Source of the DNA: Lachnospiraceae bacterium
Lineage (GTDB): Bacteria; Bacillota; Clostridia; Lachnospirales; Lachnospiraceae
Assembly (NCBI GenBank): GCA_017561085.1
Contig: JAFZDQ010000084.1
Location: 1 to 51,016, forward strand
Direction of reading: 5' to 3'
DNA: 51,016 nucleotides
The number at the start of each line of letters is the position of its first letter. Positions within the stretch are counted from its first letter, which is position 1. The notes under the pieces were generated by a model, which made no database searches, had not been told where the DNA came from, and saw only the letters and a list, made by a program, of their open reading frames with translations. Of this stretch, positions 24,330 to 33,166 are shown piece after piece. A program made the translations under genes and the position numbers.

Positions 24330-25643
24330 TTATCCTTCTTCCTCTACCACAAACATTTCATACTTATTTTTGTCAGCCTGGTGGCATTTTACAACCATTT
24401 TGGTCCCCTCTGCCTCATAATCCTGGCTGATAATCTGGGCATTTTCCCTAAAATAAGACACCACATTGCCGTTTTGATAGGGAATTAAAAAGGTTACCTT
24501 TACAAAATCATCATAAATCCTATCCAAAATCATATCTACAAGCATCTCTACCGATGCTTCTTCCTTAGCGGAAATGTAAATCTTGTCTTCTCCAACGATT
24601 TTAGGATAAGAAATCTCATCATCACTTCGGTCCACCTTATTATATACGGTAATCATAGGGATTTCAGAAGCATTTAATTCCCGAAGGGTTTCTAAAGTCG
24701 TCTGCATCTGCTCCCGGTAAAAAGGATCGGAATAATCCACTACCTGAAGCAGTAAATCCGCATTTTGTACCTCCTCTAAGGTAGAACGGAAGGCCTTCAC
24801 TAAGCTGTGAGGCAACTTATGAATGAATCCTACGGTATCAGAAAGCAAAAAGTCACGGTTATTGCCTGCATTAATCCTTCTGACGGTGGTATCCAGGGTG
24901 GCAAAAAGCATATCCTTTTCTAATACCTTCTTTTCTTCTTCCATTCGATACCTGTCAAGCAGGGCATTCATAATGGTAGACTTCCCTGCATTGGTATAGC
25001 CTACAAGTGCTACCAGGGGAATCCTGGCATTCATTCTCTTTTTACGCTGCACATCCCTCTCTAAAGTAACTTCATCCAATTCTTTACGCAGTTCAGAGAT
25101 TCTGTGTTCAATTCTTCTGCGGTCCAATTCCAGTTTCTTTTCACCGGCACCACGACTGCTCATGCTTCCGCTGGTCCCCCCCTGTCTGGTTAAGGCCTCA
25201 TGCATCCCTACCAGTCGGGGCAGTAAATATTGTAATCTGGCAGACTCAACCTGCAGCTTTGCCTCTCTGGTTTTCGCCCTGCTTTCGAAAATATCCAGTA
25301 TCAAATTAGTTCTATCCATAACAGGTGTTTTCAATTCATCCTGTAGGTTTCTGAGTTGGGAAGGTGTCAGGGAATCATCAAAAATCACCAAATCAGCTTC
25401 CAGGCGTTCTGCCAACTCTTTCACCTCTTCGACTTTGCCGGCACCGATATAAAGCCCTTTATTCAGGTATGCCATATTCTGTGTCACCACGGCAACCGGC
25501 TCCATAAAGCATGCTTCTGCAAGCTGTCCCAGTTCTTCCATACTTCTTACAAATTCTTCTTCTGCTTTTTTACTGTCGGCTACACAAGCTCCTACCAATA
25601 TGACTTTTTCACATTCTTCACGTTCTCTGATTATCTGTTCCAT
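24330..25643 (-). CDS. hflX: Ribosome-associated GTPase HflX
   Basis: Binds the 50S subunit and helps rescue or split stalled ribosomes. 437 residues: N-terminal HflX domain (YIGAGKVEEV, DLVIFDDSLTPSQLRNL, DRTNLILDIF), the Gly-rich loop region (TRQGGTSGSMSSRGAGEKKL), a helical linker, then the G domain from about residue 205 with GYTNAGKST (G1), DTTVRR (G2 region), DTVGFI (G3) and NKVD (G4), and a short C-terminal domain. The ATG follows AAGAGGATTTAG ten bases after the aroA stop, so it probably shares the aroA transcript. Confidence 0.95.
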   Translation of the reverse strand: MEQIIREREECEKVILVGACVADSKKAEEEFVRSMEELGQLAEACFMEPVAVVTQNMAYLNKGLYIGAGKVEEVKELAERLEADLVIFDDSLTPSQLRNLQDELKTPVMDRTNLILDIFESRAKTREAKLQVESARLQYLLPRLVGMHEALTRQGGTSGSMSSRGAGEKKLELDRRRIEHRISELRKELDEVTLERDVQRKKRMNARIPLVALVGYTNAGKSTIMNALLDRYRMEEEKKVLEKDMLFATLDTTVRRINAGNNRDFLLSDTVGFIHKLPHSLVKAFRSTLEEVQNADLLLQVVDYSDPFYREQMQTTLETLRELNASEIPMITVYNKVDRSDDEISYPKIVGEDKIYISAKEEASVEMLVDMILDRIYDDFVKVTFLIPYQNGNVVSYFRENAQIISQDYEAEGTKMVVKCHQADKNKYEMFVVEEEG

Positions 25644-25653
25644 CTAAATCCTC

Positions 25654-26943
25654 TTATTCTGTTACCGATTCTAAAACCTCAAAGAAATTTTCAAAGGTTT
25701 TTTTACAACATCCCGGGTTCAATATGGTAATCTTTCCGGTTTTTACACCGATTAAAGAAAATGCCATAGCCATGCGGTGATCCTCATAGGTTTCCACCTC
25801 TGTTTCCCGAACCGTCCCCGGTTCAATATAAATCCCTTCTGTTTCCGGCATTTCTCTGCAAACAATCCCCATCTTGTTAAGTTCTGTAATGATTGCACTG
25901 ATTCTGTCCGATTCCTGGAACCGGATATGTCCCACATTCTGAATGTAGGTGGGCGTCTTTGCAAAAGGCGCAATCGCTGCCATAGTCATGGTCTGGTCCG
26001 AGAAATCCTTCATGGATATCGTCAACCCTTCATAGTCTTCCAAATGTTTGCCGGAAACCAAAATTCCTTCCGGTGTTTCACTGACCTTACAACCCATTTT
26101 CTCTAAAGCATCGATAAACTTAATATCTCCCTGTAGGGATTCCTGATGCACATTCTTTACGATAACATCTGTTTTTAAAAGAGGTGCCATGGCATAAAAA
26201 TAACATGCACCTGAAACATCCGGCTCAACCTGATATGTTACGACTCCAAAATGCTTCTGCGCCGGCACATAGATTGCTCCATTTTCCTTTTGGAACCGAA
26301 GTCCGAACTGTTCCATCATTGCAAGGGTCATTCTGATATAAGAGCCTTCTGTCCGGTCTCCTGACATGGATATTCTAAGTCCGTTTTCCGAAAGGGCCGC
26401 ACTCATCAAAAGAGCACTTGCAAACTGACTGCTGACCTTTGTATCAATGGAAACCTCGTCCATATTCAGTTTATCAGCTTTCATCCGAAACGGGAAATGT
26501 CCTTCTTCTCCCAAAAATTCAAAGCAAACACCGGCTTCCTGTAACACCTGAAGTAACGGTTGCATGGGTCTTTTACACATCTGCTCAGATGCATTCATTT
26601 CATAATTGCCACCGGCAAAAGCCAGCATTACTGTTAAAAATCTTGCTGCAGTTCCTGCACTTCTTACATTTACAGAAGCCTGTCTATTGGGAATCCTGCC
26701 GCCGGTTCCCTGTATGGTTACTTCTTTTTCACATTCATTCACATCCACATCAAATCCCAGCTTTTGCAAACAATCCAAAAATGCCCTGGAATCATCACTG
26801 AATAAAATTCCCTTTACCCTGCACTTGCATTCTGAAATTGCCGCAAGAAGTAATGCCCTATTGGTAATGCTTTTTGAACCGGGTACTTCAACGAAAATTT
26901 CACTCTTTTCTTTTATCTGTTTTACGCAATACTTATTATCCAT
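25654..26943 (-). CDS. aroA: 3-phosphoshikimate 1-carboxyvinyltransferase (EPSP synthase)
   Basis: Joins phosphoenolpyruvate to shikimate-3-phosphate in chorismate synthesis. 429 residues, standard length. Seen: VPGSKSITNRALLLAA near the N-terminus (substrate-binding), NVRSAGTAARFLT (PEP loop), SGDRTEGSYIRM, VEPDVSGACYF, the catalytic aspartate in KDFSDQTMTMAA, FQESDRISA and YEDHRMAMAFSLIG. The loop GTAARFLT replaces the GTAMRP form of plant-like class I enzymes, fitting a class II-like enzyme (inference). The other shikimate genes in this window are 18 kb away (aroE-aroK-aroQ). The ATG follows GGAGATTTAATA. Confidence 0.95.
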   Translation of the reverse strand: MDNKYCVKQIKEKSEIFVEVPGSKSITNRALLLAAISECKCRVKGILFSDDSRAFLDCLQKLGFDVDVNECEKEVTIQGTGGRIPNRQASVNVRSAGTAARFLTVMLAFAGGNYEMNASEQMCKRPMQPLLQVLQEAGVCFEFLGEEGHFPFRMKADKLNMDEVSIDTKVSSQFASALLMSAALSENGLRISMSGDRTEGSYIRMTLAMMEQFGLRFQKENGAIYVPAQKHFGVVTYQVEPDVSGACYFYAMAPLLKTDVIVKNVHQESLQGDIKFIDALEKMGCKVSETPEGILVSGKHLEDYEGLTISMKDFSDQTMTMAAIAPFAKTPTYIQNVGHIRFQESDRISAIITELNKMGIVCREMPETEGIYIEPGTVRETEVETYEDHRMAMAFSLIGVKTGKITILNPGCCKKTFENFFEVLESVTE

Positions 26944-27004
26944 TATTAAATCTCCATTTAATTTTTAACAGATATTTCTTATGCAATTCCAACTCATCCA
27001 TTCA

Positions 27005-28366
27005 CTAATTCAATCTCTCGCGCACACGTTTTTGCACAATTAAGAAGCAAATCAGGTGTACCAATGATGTCAATGCCCATGACACCGGATAGGACAAATA
27101 TAACGTATCCAAAGTCCGATCCCACTGAAAGATGGTTGCTATCCAAACAATACGGAATACGCAGGCACCAATCAAAGATACGATCATCGGCATAATGGCA
27201 TAGCCAAGTCCTCTGATACTTCCCACCAGCACTTCCATCACACCACATAAAAAGTACAGCGTACATATGCCCTTTAATCGCTGTATGCCGTAAGCAATTA
27301 CCTCCGGATCCGTAGAGTACAAACCTACCAGGCTCTCTCCCATCCATATTACGCCATTGCCCATCAAAAGTCCGATTACGGTAACCAGTAAAAGGCATTC
27401 AATTAAAATCATCTTTATCCTGTCAAACCGCTTACCGCCCAAATTCTGTCCCGTAAAGCTGACCGCACTCTGGTGTACCGCGTTCATAGCTGTATAAACA
27501 AAGCCCTCTATATTACCTGCGGCCGTATTTCCCGCCATGGCAATAGCGCCAAAAGAATTGATGGAAGACTGAATTAATACATTCGATATGGAAAAAAGTG
27601 CACCCTGTATACCGGCCGGAAAACCGATTCTTGCAATTCTGCCAAACTTGTCCCAACTGATTTTTAATTCACTCACCTGTAACCGGTAGCATCCGTCACT
27701 CTGCATCAGACATCTTACAATAAGTGCTGCGGAAACAATCTGGGAAATCACCGTAGCCACTGCCACGCCGGCAACCCCCATATGAAAAACTATCACAAAC
27801 AATAAATTCAACAGCACATTAATAACACCCGCTATCATAAGATAGTACAGTGGACGTCTGGTATCACCGATGGCACGAAGCACTGCACTTCCGAAGTTAT
27901 ACAAAAGCATTACGGGCATTCCCATAAAATAAATCCGCATATATAAAACCGAGTGCCTGATAACACTCTCCGGTGTATCCATTAATGTCAAAAGCGGCTT
28001 CGATAAGACAATTCCCAAAAGTGCCAAAATCACACCGCCCAGTACACTGATGACAATTGATGTATGCACCGTCTCTCTGACTTCATCTTCCTGCTTCCCA
28101 CCGTAATATCTGGCCACCAGTACATTAACACCTACCGATAAGCCGATAAAAAGATTTACCAGAAGGTTGGTCAAAGAACCGGTAGAACCCACTGCCGCCA
28201 AGGCTTCATTCCCGGCAAAGCGGCCCACTACTACAATATCCGCCGCATTAAATAACAGCTGTAATATTCCCGATAATATCAGCGGAACCGTAAACAATAG
28301 TAACTTTCCAAGGAGCGGTCCGTTACACATATCTATTTCAAAAGACTGTTTTTCTTTTCTTTTCAT
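27005..28366 (-). CDS. MATE family multidrug/metabolite efflux transporter
   Basis: Sodium- or proton-driven exporter in the cytoplasmic membrane. 453 residues with about twelve hydrophobic helices in two similar halves, starting GPLLGKLLLFTVPLILSGILQ and DIVVVGRFAGNEALAAVG, the classic first MATE repeat, then GSAVLRAIGDTRRPLYYL ending the first half. The second half starts near IARIGFPAGIQGALFSISN. Substrate unknown. The ATG follows AAGGAAGGATACGG-type bases. It lies 61 bases upstream of aroA in the same direction and may be cotranscribed. Confidence 0.93.
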   Translation of the reverse strand: MKRKEKQSFEIDMCNGPLLGKLLLFTVPLILSGILQLLFNAADIVVVGRFAGNEALAAVGSTGSLTNLLVNLFIGLSVGVNVLVARYYGGKQEDEVRETVHTSIVISVLGGVILALLGIVLSKPLLTLMDTPESVIRHSVLYMRIYFMGMPVMLLYNFGSAVLRAIGDTRRPLYYLMIAGVINVLLNLLFVIVFHMGVAGVAVATVISQIVSAALIVRCLMQSDGCYRLQVSELKISWDKFGRIARIGFPAGIQGALFSISNVLIQSSINSFGAIAMAGNTAAGNIEGFVYTAMNAVHQSAVSFTGQNLGGKRFDRIKMILIECLLLVTVIGLLMGNGVIWMGESLVGLYSTDPEVIAYGIQRLKGICTLYFLCGVMEVLVGSIRGLGYAIMPMIVSLIGACVFRIVWIATIFQWDRTLDTLYLSYPVSWALTSLVHLICFLIVQKRVRERLN

Positions 28367-28448
28367 TTTTATCCGTATCCTTCCTTTCTTCGTAGCAAAA
28401 ATACTGTTTCTTCATATGATAAGGTAAGAACATCTTTATGAGGTACTT

Positions 28449-28973
28449 ATGGCTACTGTAGTTATAGATGCCGGTCATGGCGGTTCGGATTTCGGAGCCA
28501 CCTATATGGGCCGGCGCGAAAAAGATGATGCCCTGAATCTGGCCTTTTCCGTAGGCTATATCTTAGAACAAAACGGCGTGGACGTCATTTATACACGTGT
28601 GGATGATGTGTATGAAACGCCCACCGCCAAAGCACTGGAAGCAAATGCTGCCGGCGCAGATTATTTTCTCTCAATCCACCGCAATTCCAGCCCCATACCA
28701 AACCAATATACCGGCGTGGAATCCCTGGTCTATAACAGATATAGCAAAGCCGGAGAAATCGCCCGGAACATTAACCGGGAACTGGAAAAAGTAGGCTATG
28801 CCAACCAGGGCGTCAATGAGCGCACCAATTTAGCCGTCCTTAGGCGTACCAATATGCCTGCCGTTCTGGTAGAAGTCGGTTTCATTAATACAGACCGCGA
28901 CAATCTGCGATTAGATTCCCGCTTTAACGAAACAGCAGCTGCAATCGCAAACGGAATCCTGATGTCCATTTAA
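28449..28973 (+). CDS. N-acetylmuramoyl-L-alanine amidase (Amidase_3), no signal peptide
   Basis: Zinc amidase that cuts the lactyl-amide bond of peptidoglycan. 174 residues, just the catalytic domain: VVIDAGHGGSDFGA (zinc His), GRREKDDALNL (zinc Glu), FLSIHRNS (zinc His) and the catalytic Glu in AVLVEVGFINTDRDN. There is no signal peptide, membrane helix or cell-wall repeat, so export route is unclear. The ATG follows GAGGTACTT. Divergent from the MATE gene and convergent with the TPR/DUF4037 gene; no operon partner. Confidence 0.93.
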   Translation: MATVVIDAGHGGSDFGATYMGRREKDDALNLAFSVGYILEQNGVDVIYTRVDDVYETPTAKALEANAAGADYFLSIHRNSSPIPNQYTGVESLVYNRYSKAGEIARNINRELEKVGYANQGVNERTNLAVLRRTNMPAVLVEVGFINTDRDNLRLDSRFNETAAAIANGILMSI

Positions 28974-29029
28974 TTTCCCTTGCCTAATAACTGTGATAAA
29001 CACCCTAATAAATTCCCTGCACTAACGCT

Positions 29030-31363
29030 TTACAGTTTGCTTTCCAAATCCTCCAAGGATTCATAACCATACAATAATGCCGTATTATACATGGTCATTT
29101 CCGCCAGATTAAAACCTTCCTTACAAAGGCTGGCAATGAATCTGCCGTACAATTCCAGCGTATCGTCAGAATAGGTGCTGATTTCGCCTCTTAAATAGGT
29201 TTCATAAGAGGTATTAAAGGGCGTATCCTCATAAGTATGGATACTTCTTGCATTGGATGCCGCTTTCGGATATTCTGCGGCAAATTCTTCCATCCATGCC
29301 ACCTGAATCTTCACAATTTCTTCTATTATCTGCTTTTTCTCAGGGGAGATATCAGGAAATGATGCTTTGATTTCCTGGTATCTTTGGGGAGCGGTACTTT
29401 CCATCATTCTGCCGTACTTTTCCGTCACCAGATTCCAGCCTCTGTCAGAAGCTCTGTGGAAATCAATAATGTAGCTCTTTAACATCTCTTCCGTCCAGTT
29501 ATAATACTGGCTGGTACGCATGATGGTAAAGGTATTAAAGTCATCCTGACAATCTGCTCTTCCGCCTTCGTTTTGCACCTTATCAAAAGCCTCCCACTCC
29601 AGGCGTACAAGCTCGTCAATCAGCGCGGCTTTCAAGCCGTCGTCCTTTTTCCCCTGATCACTGATTCCGCGCAAAATACGGTCTGTATGGTGGTCTAAAT
29701 AGGTTTCCTCACCACTGGTAAGCCCCTGCTTTTTCATTTCTGCAATAATCATGGCAACAATCCATTCAATGGTCTGTAAAATCCGCTCATCGCCAAGGGG
29801 CAATTCCGTAAGGGAGGTCAGTACATCCTTCACTTCCTTCAGCACGTGCAATCTGTCCATTCCCTTGTGCATCCATTTATAAAAAGGCGCATAGGTTCTG
29901 TCTAAAAGATAAATCATCTCCATGGTATGCTTCATAAACTCCGAAAGTGCCAGCTGCGCGCTGACCTTTTCTCCGCGCATCAGCATCCGGTTGTAATTGT
30001 ACTGGCCGGACTGCGCCATCAGCGCTGCCTGTCTTGCAATTTTTTTCAGTCTTACTTCATCCGGATAATAAGCAAGGAGTCCTTTTCTGATTCTGGTGAA
30101 TTCTCCCAAGTCATCCCTAAAAACCTTACCGTTGGTAGCCGTAGCCAGCTGATAATCCTCTAAAAACAGCCATTCTCCCATACCGGCCGGTACATCCTTA
30201 ACTCCCAGCAAATAGTCATAAAAATCACCTATTTTGTGCACACCAAGACGCTTTTTGGCCTTGGAAGTGGTAATTCTGGTCACTCCCATATATGTGGTAG
30301 GCAGACTGTCATAAGCCTTCTGAAGTGCCTCACCGATTTCATCATATACCTGCTCTGTCAGCCACATGCAAAAGCCGGGGCCAAAATCATGGTCCTTCGA
30401 GATTTCATCATCAAAACCAAAGCAATCAGAGCCTTCACCGACAAGCCCCACTGCAATATCCTTCTCATAATCCGGAAACTGCTCCCTAATCATAGGAATT
30501 CCGTATTCTTCATAAAATGCCTCACAAAGCTCCAGACCGTTCCTAAAGCTGCGCATTGCAACCGGAGTCCCATTCATATGGGCTTTCACCGCCTGTAAAT
30601 TTCTGAGGGTAATTTCATAGGCCTTGTTTCTGCCTACATTCTTTTCAATTTCATCCAATGCTTTCTGATAATAAACTGCCGCCTCTTCAAAATTTCCGGC
30701 AAGATACTGGGCTTCTCCCATGGCAGAAAGGGCACCGCTGTAGTGATAATCCTTTTCCTCATCCGCTTCAAAAATCGTAAAAGCACGGTTCAAATTGGCA
30801 ATGGCCTCTTCGTAACGCTGAAGTTTTAACTGGGAAGCCGCCAGATTGGTATAAGTAATGGCAGTTTCAATTCTCGCACCGCTGTACTGGGTCGTAATGC
30901 CCAGTGCCCTCTCCAGACAGTCACAGGCACTTTCAAAGTCCCCCATTTCCTGGAATAACAGGCTCATATTATTATAAAGACTTGCATAACGGAAATCGTT
31001 ATACGCCAGATTTCCTTCGTAAATCATTTTGACATTCTGATAGACGCTCATGGATTCCCGCAAAAGGCCTGCAGCCCGGTAAGCATTTGCCACATTAAGA
31101 AGCGTGGTTGCATAGGGAATACTGCCTTCCATACCCATTTTCTGCATCAAAAGAAGCACCTGCTTACAATATTCCACAGATTTATCAAATTCACCGGTCT
31201 CCCTGAAATGACCGATAATTTCATTCATCAGCGTAATCACCGCACCTCTGTCACCTTCCGTAGCGGCCTCTTCAATCTTTTCCGTCAAAAAGGGCTCAAC
31301 CTCTGCAATTTTATGCTCCGCAAAAAGCCCGTCCAGTTGTTCCAATACATGATTTATATTCAT
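29030..31363 (-). CDS. TPR protein with DUF4037 nucleotidyltransferase-like and DUF4125 domains
   Basis: 777-residue soluble protein. Residues about 1-290 are tetratricopeptide-like helical repeats (ALLNVANAYRAAG, SLYNNMSLLFQEMGDFESA, GEAQYLAGNFEEAAVYYQKA). Residues about 295-500 match DUF4037, a nucleotidyltransferase-like fold, with VGEGSDCFGFDDEISKDHDFG holding the GS...D..D pattern. The last 200 residues (EWEAFDKVQNEGGRADCQDDF to the end) match DUF4125. Its substrate is unknown; peptide- or protein-modifying nucleotidyl transfer is a guess. A reading frame extends 28 codons upstream, but ATG at 31363 has AAAGGACGGAATTTTT in front and is the start. Confidence 0.82.
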   Translation of the reverse strand: MNINHVLEQLDGLFAEHKIAEVEPFLTEKIEEAATEGDRGAVITLMNEIIGHFRETGEFDKSVEYCKQVLLLMQKMGMEGSIPYATTLLNVANAYRAAGLLRESMSVYQNVKMIYEGNLAYNDFRYASLYNNMSLLFQEMGDFESACDCLERALGITTQYSGARIETAITYTNLAASQLKLQRYEEAIANLNRAFTIFEADEEKDYHYSGALSAMGEAQYLAGNFEEAAVYYQKALDEIEKNVGRNKAYEITLRNLQAVKAHMNGTPVAMRSFRNGLELCEAFYEEYGIPMIREQFPDYEKDIAVGLVGEGSDCFGFDDEISKDHDFGPGFCMWLTEQVYDEIGEALQKAYDSLPTTYMGVTRITTSKAKKRLGVHKIGDFYDYLLGVKDVPAGMGEWLFLEDYQLATATNGKVFRDDLGEFTRIRKGLLAYYPDEVRLKKIARQAALMAQSGQYNYNRMLMRGEKVSAQLALSEFMKHTMEMIYLLDRTYAPFYKWMHKGMDRLHVLKEVKDVLTSLTELPLGDERILQTIEWIVAMIIAEMKKQGLTSGEETYLDHHTDRILRGISDQGKKDDGLKAALIDELVRLEWEAFDKVQNEGGRADCQDDFNTFTIMRTSQYYNWTEEMLKSYIIDFHRASDRGWNLVTEKYGRMMESTAPQRYQEIKASFPDISPEKKQIIEEIVKIQVAWMEEFAAEYPKAASNARSIHTYEDTPFNTSYETYLRGEISTYSDDTLELYGRFIASLCKEGFNLAEMTMYNTALLYGYESLEDLESKL

Positions 31364-31412
31364 AAAAATTCCGTCCTTTATGTTTCTTTTATAAATGTAC
31401 ATACACCATATT

Positions 31413-31441
31413 ATTATACTGCTAATCATTCTATTTTTAAA
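31413..31441 (-). promoter_or_regulatory. Promoter of the TPR/DUF4037 gene
   Basis: Minus-strand TTTAAA (31436-31441), 17-base spacer, TATAAT (31413-31418). The -10 box is perfect; the -35 has four of six consensus bases. It sits about 50 bases before the preferred start. Confidence 0.5.
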
Positions 31442-31450
31442 TCCCAAAAT

Positions 31451-31489
31451 AAAAAAGATTGTACAAAGTTATCTGCTTCGTACAATCTT
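31451..31489 (-). terminator. Terminator of the five-gene unknown operon
   Basis: Perfect 10-bp arms AAGATTGTAC / GTACAATCTT (31455-31464 and 31480-31489) with a 15-base loop, followed on the minus strand by a T-run (AAAAAA at 31451-31456 on plus). It lies 64 bases past the stop of the last operon gene. Confidence 0.7.
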
Positions 31490-31552
31490 CAGCTTCTTTC
31501 ATTTTCATTGAATTATTATGCGGACACCGTATACACCTATGCCGTCTCCACC

Positions 31553-32149
31553 TTATTCCGTGGCCATGTCCGCTTGTGCCGTAGCCGCAGCCACGGTATC
31601 CGCTACATCCACGATATCAGGACCTTCCGCAAAGGCTTCCGCATTGTCTGCAACCTCCATGGGGTCTTCACTTACTTTTTCTTCTTCCTCTTGCCATAAT
31701 GTATCGTATTCTTCTTTTTCTTTTGCCATTACACCGATATTTTTTGCTGCCTGGTACATCTCCATACTGAATTCCATCAGTTTCTTTTCATCTGCAGCCG
31801 GTACAATACCACCTTTCATAATACGCCGCGCCACTTCCATGATTTTGCCCATATCTTCGGCATATTCTTTCATCGCATCGCCTTGTTGCTCGGCAGAAAC
31901 CATATTTGCGGTAGCTGACCACTGCTCCAACAGTTTTTCCATATACCCCTTATACTCATCCAATTTGGTATTTACTGCCTGGGAAGTAAGTTCTAAAGTG
32001 GCCGCTTCCTTTGCAAAAAGATTACTGCCATCCGGCGTCGTGTTTATCTTGTGCTCCAGTTCTTTTTTCTGCTTTGCAAGGGCAAGCTGTTTCTCATGAT
32101 ATGATTTAATCTGCAGATTATAAGTCCTTCTTGCTTCTTCGATTTTCAT
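31553..32149 (-). CDS. Unknown coiled-coil protein, last gene of LytTR-linked operon
   Basis: I do not recognise a family. 198 residues, no signal peptide or membrane segment. Residues 1-170 are strongly helical with heptad-like spacing (SYHEKQLALAKQKKELEHKI) and methionine-rich patches; the C-terminal 35 residues are acidic and Ala/Val-rich. The ATG follows GGGAGATGACGGA. It is 35 bases downstream of the 274-residue gene and ends before a clear terminator, so it closes the operon of five soluble, coil-rich proteins. Confidence 0.72.
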   Translation of the reverse strand: MKIEEARRTYNLQIKSYHEKQLALAKQKKELEHKINTTPDGSNLFAKEAATLELTSQAVNTKLDEYKGYMEKLLEQWSATANMVSAEQQGDAMKEYAEDMGKIMEVARRIMKGGIVPAADEKKLMEFSMEMYQAAKNIGVMAKEKEEYDTLWQEEEEKVSEDPMEVADNAEAFAEGPDIVDVADTVAAATAQADMATE

Positions 32150-32184
32150 TCCGTCATCTCCCTATGCTCTGTTCCAAAAACTAA

Positions 32185-33009
32185 TTAAAGCGATACGTCT
32201 ATTTTCACGGTTTTCTTCTCTTCTCCGGACTGTTTCTTCTCCAGTTTAATCATTTCCTCCAAAATCATTCTTTCTGCTTCCGCCGGATTACGTTTTGCCG
32301 GATTATGTTTTTCGTTCGCAGCTGCGCCTTCCTGATTATCCGCTTGTGCATTCGTTTCTGTATCCGTCTCTGTCACACTTTCTGCGATATTTTCCGCAGG
32401 CTCGGTTTCTGTGGCTACATTTTCTGCCGGCACACTTTCCTGTGATTTTGCCTCTGCTTTCTTTGCTTCTAAAAGTTCTTCTTCTCTGGGCATTTTTTTA
32501 TAATCTGCACTTTTCGTAAAAGCATGATAAATTTGCGTCGTCTTGGTTGCCTCTCCCAAAATCCGCTGTGCCTCTTTTAGTTTTTCACTTTTAGGTATAT
32601 TGGGATTATTAACAATCGACTTTAGTTCGGATAATTTCCCGTTCATCCTATTGATGTGAAGCCTCTCCGCTTCTTCCTTGGTTTTACAGTTCTTAAGCTT
32701 CTTTTCGTAAGCCTCCTGTTCTTGTTTATCCGCTTTGTACTCCATATATAACTTCGGATCTCTGGCCCGAAGCTTCTCTTCCTCTTCCGGACTTAAACTC
32801 TGACCACTTTGAATCTTTGCATAAATCGCACTATATTCATTTCCTTCACGCTCTTTTTCAAGCTGCTCCAGATAGATTTGGAGCTGCTTTTGTTCAGGAG
32901 ACAATTCTTTTACTTCCTTCTTAAAAAGATTACCTGATGCTTTCTTTTGCTCCCATTTCTGCGTCATTTGCATCATTTTCGTAGTATTGTATATGGTTCC
33001 TGAAATCAT
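32185..33009 (-). CDS. Unknown coiled-coil protein with C-terminal KIDVSL tail
   Basis: Unrecognised. 274 residues, no membrane segment. It begins MISGTIYNTTKMMQM, then a highly charged helical region (SPEQKQLQIYLEQLEKEREG, LSPEEEEKLRARDPKLYMEY, KTKEEAERLHINRMNGKL), a Thr/Ala/Glu-rich low-complexity stretch (about 195-245), another charged helix, and the ending TVKIDVSL. That ending resembles HVDVRL of the neighbour at 33167 and GFDFKV of the protein at 33963. LSPEEEEKLRARDPKLYMEY is a pattern seen in other Lachnospiraceae unknowns. Start has GGAGGTATACT. Confidence 0.75.
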   Translation of the reverse strand: MISGTIYNTTKMMQMTQKWEQKKASGNLFKKEVKELSPEQKQLQIYLEQLEKEREGNEYSAIYAKIQSGQSLSPEEEEKLRARDPKLYMEYKADKQEQEAYEKKLKNCKTKEEAERLHINRMNGKLSELKSIVNNPNIPKSEKLKEAQRILGEATKTTQIYHAFTKSADYKKMPREEELLEAKKAEAKSQESVPAENVATETEPAENIAESVTETDTETNAQADNQEGAAANEKHNPAKRNPAEAERMILEEMIKLEKKQSGEEKKTVKIDVSL

Positions 33010-33166
33010 AGTATACCTCCATGTATCTTCTATGATAAATCCGTTTATCTATACTCTGTCATATTGTATATCGGTCAGATAAATGAAAAAGTTAATTTCT
33101 TCCAGAACCAAGAATCAAATTTCGCGTTAGTTCCTCTACAGCACGAGGTTACACCAGAAACAGCAC
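33010..33166. other. Gap of 157 bases within the five-gene operon
   Basis: No gene and no copy of the TTGTTGTGAA operator. It holds a small perfect dyad GATAAA / TTTATC (33034-33049) and AT-rich bases that could include a secondary promoter, but none could be read with confidence. Confidence 0.35.
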
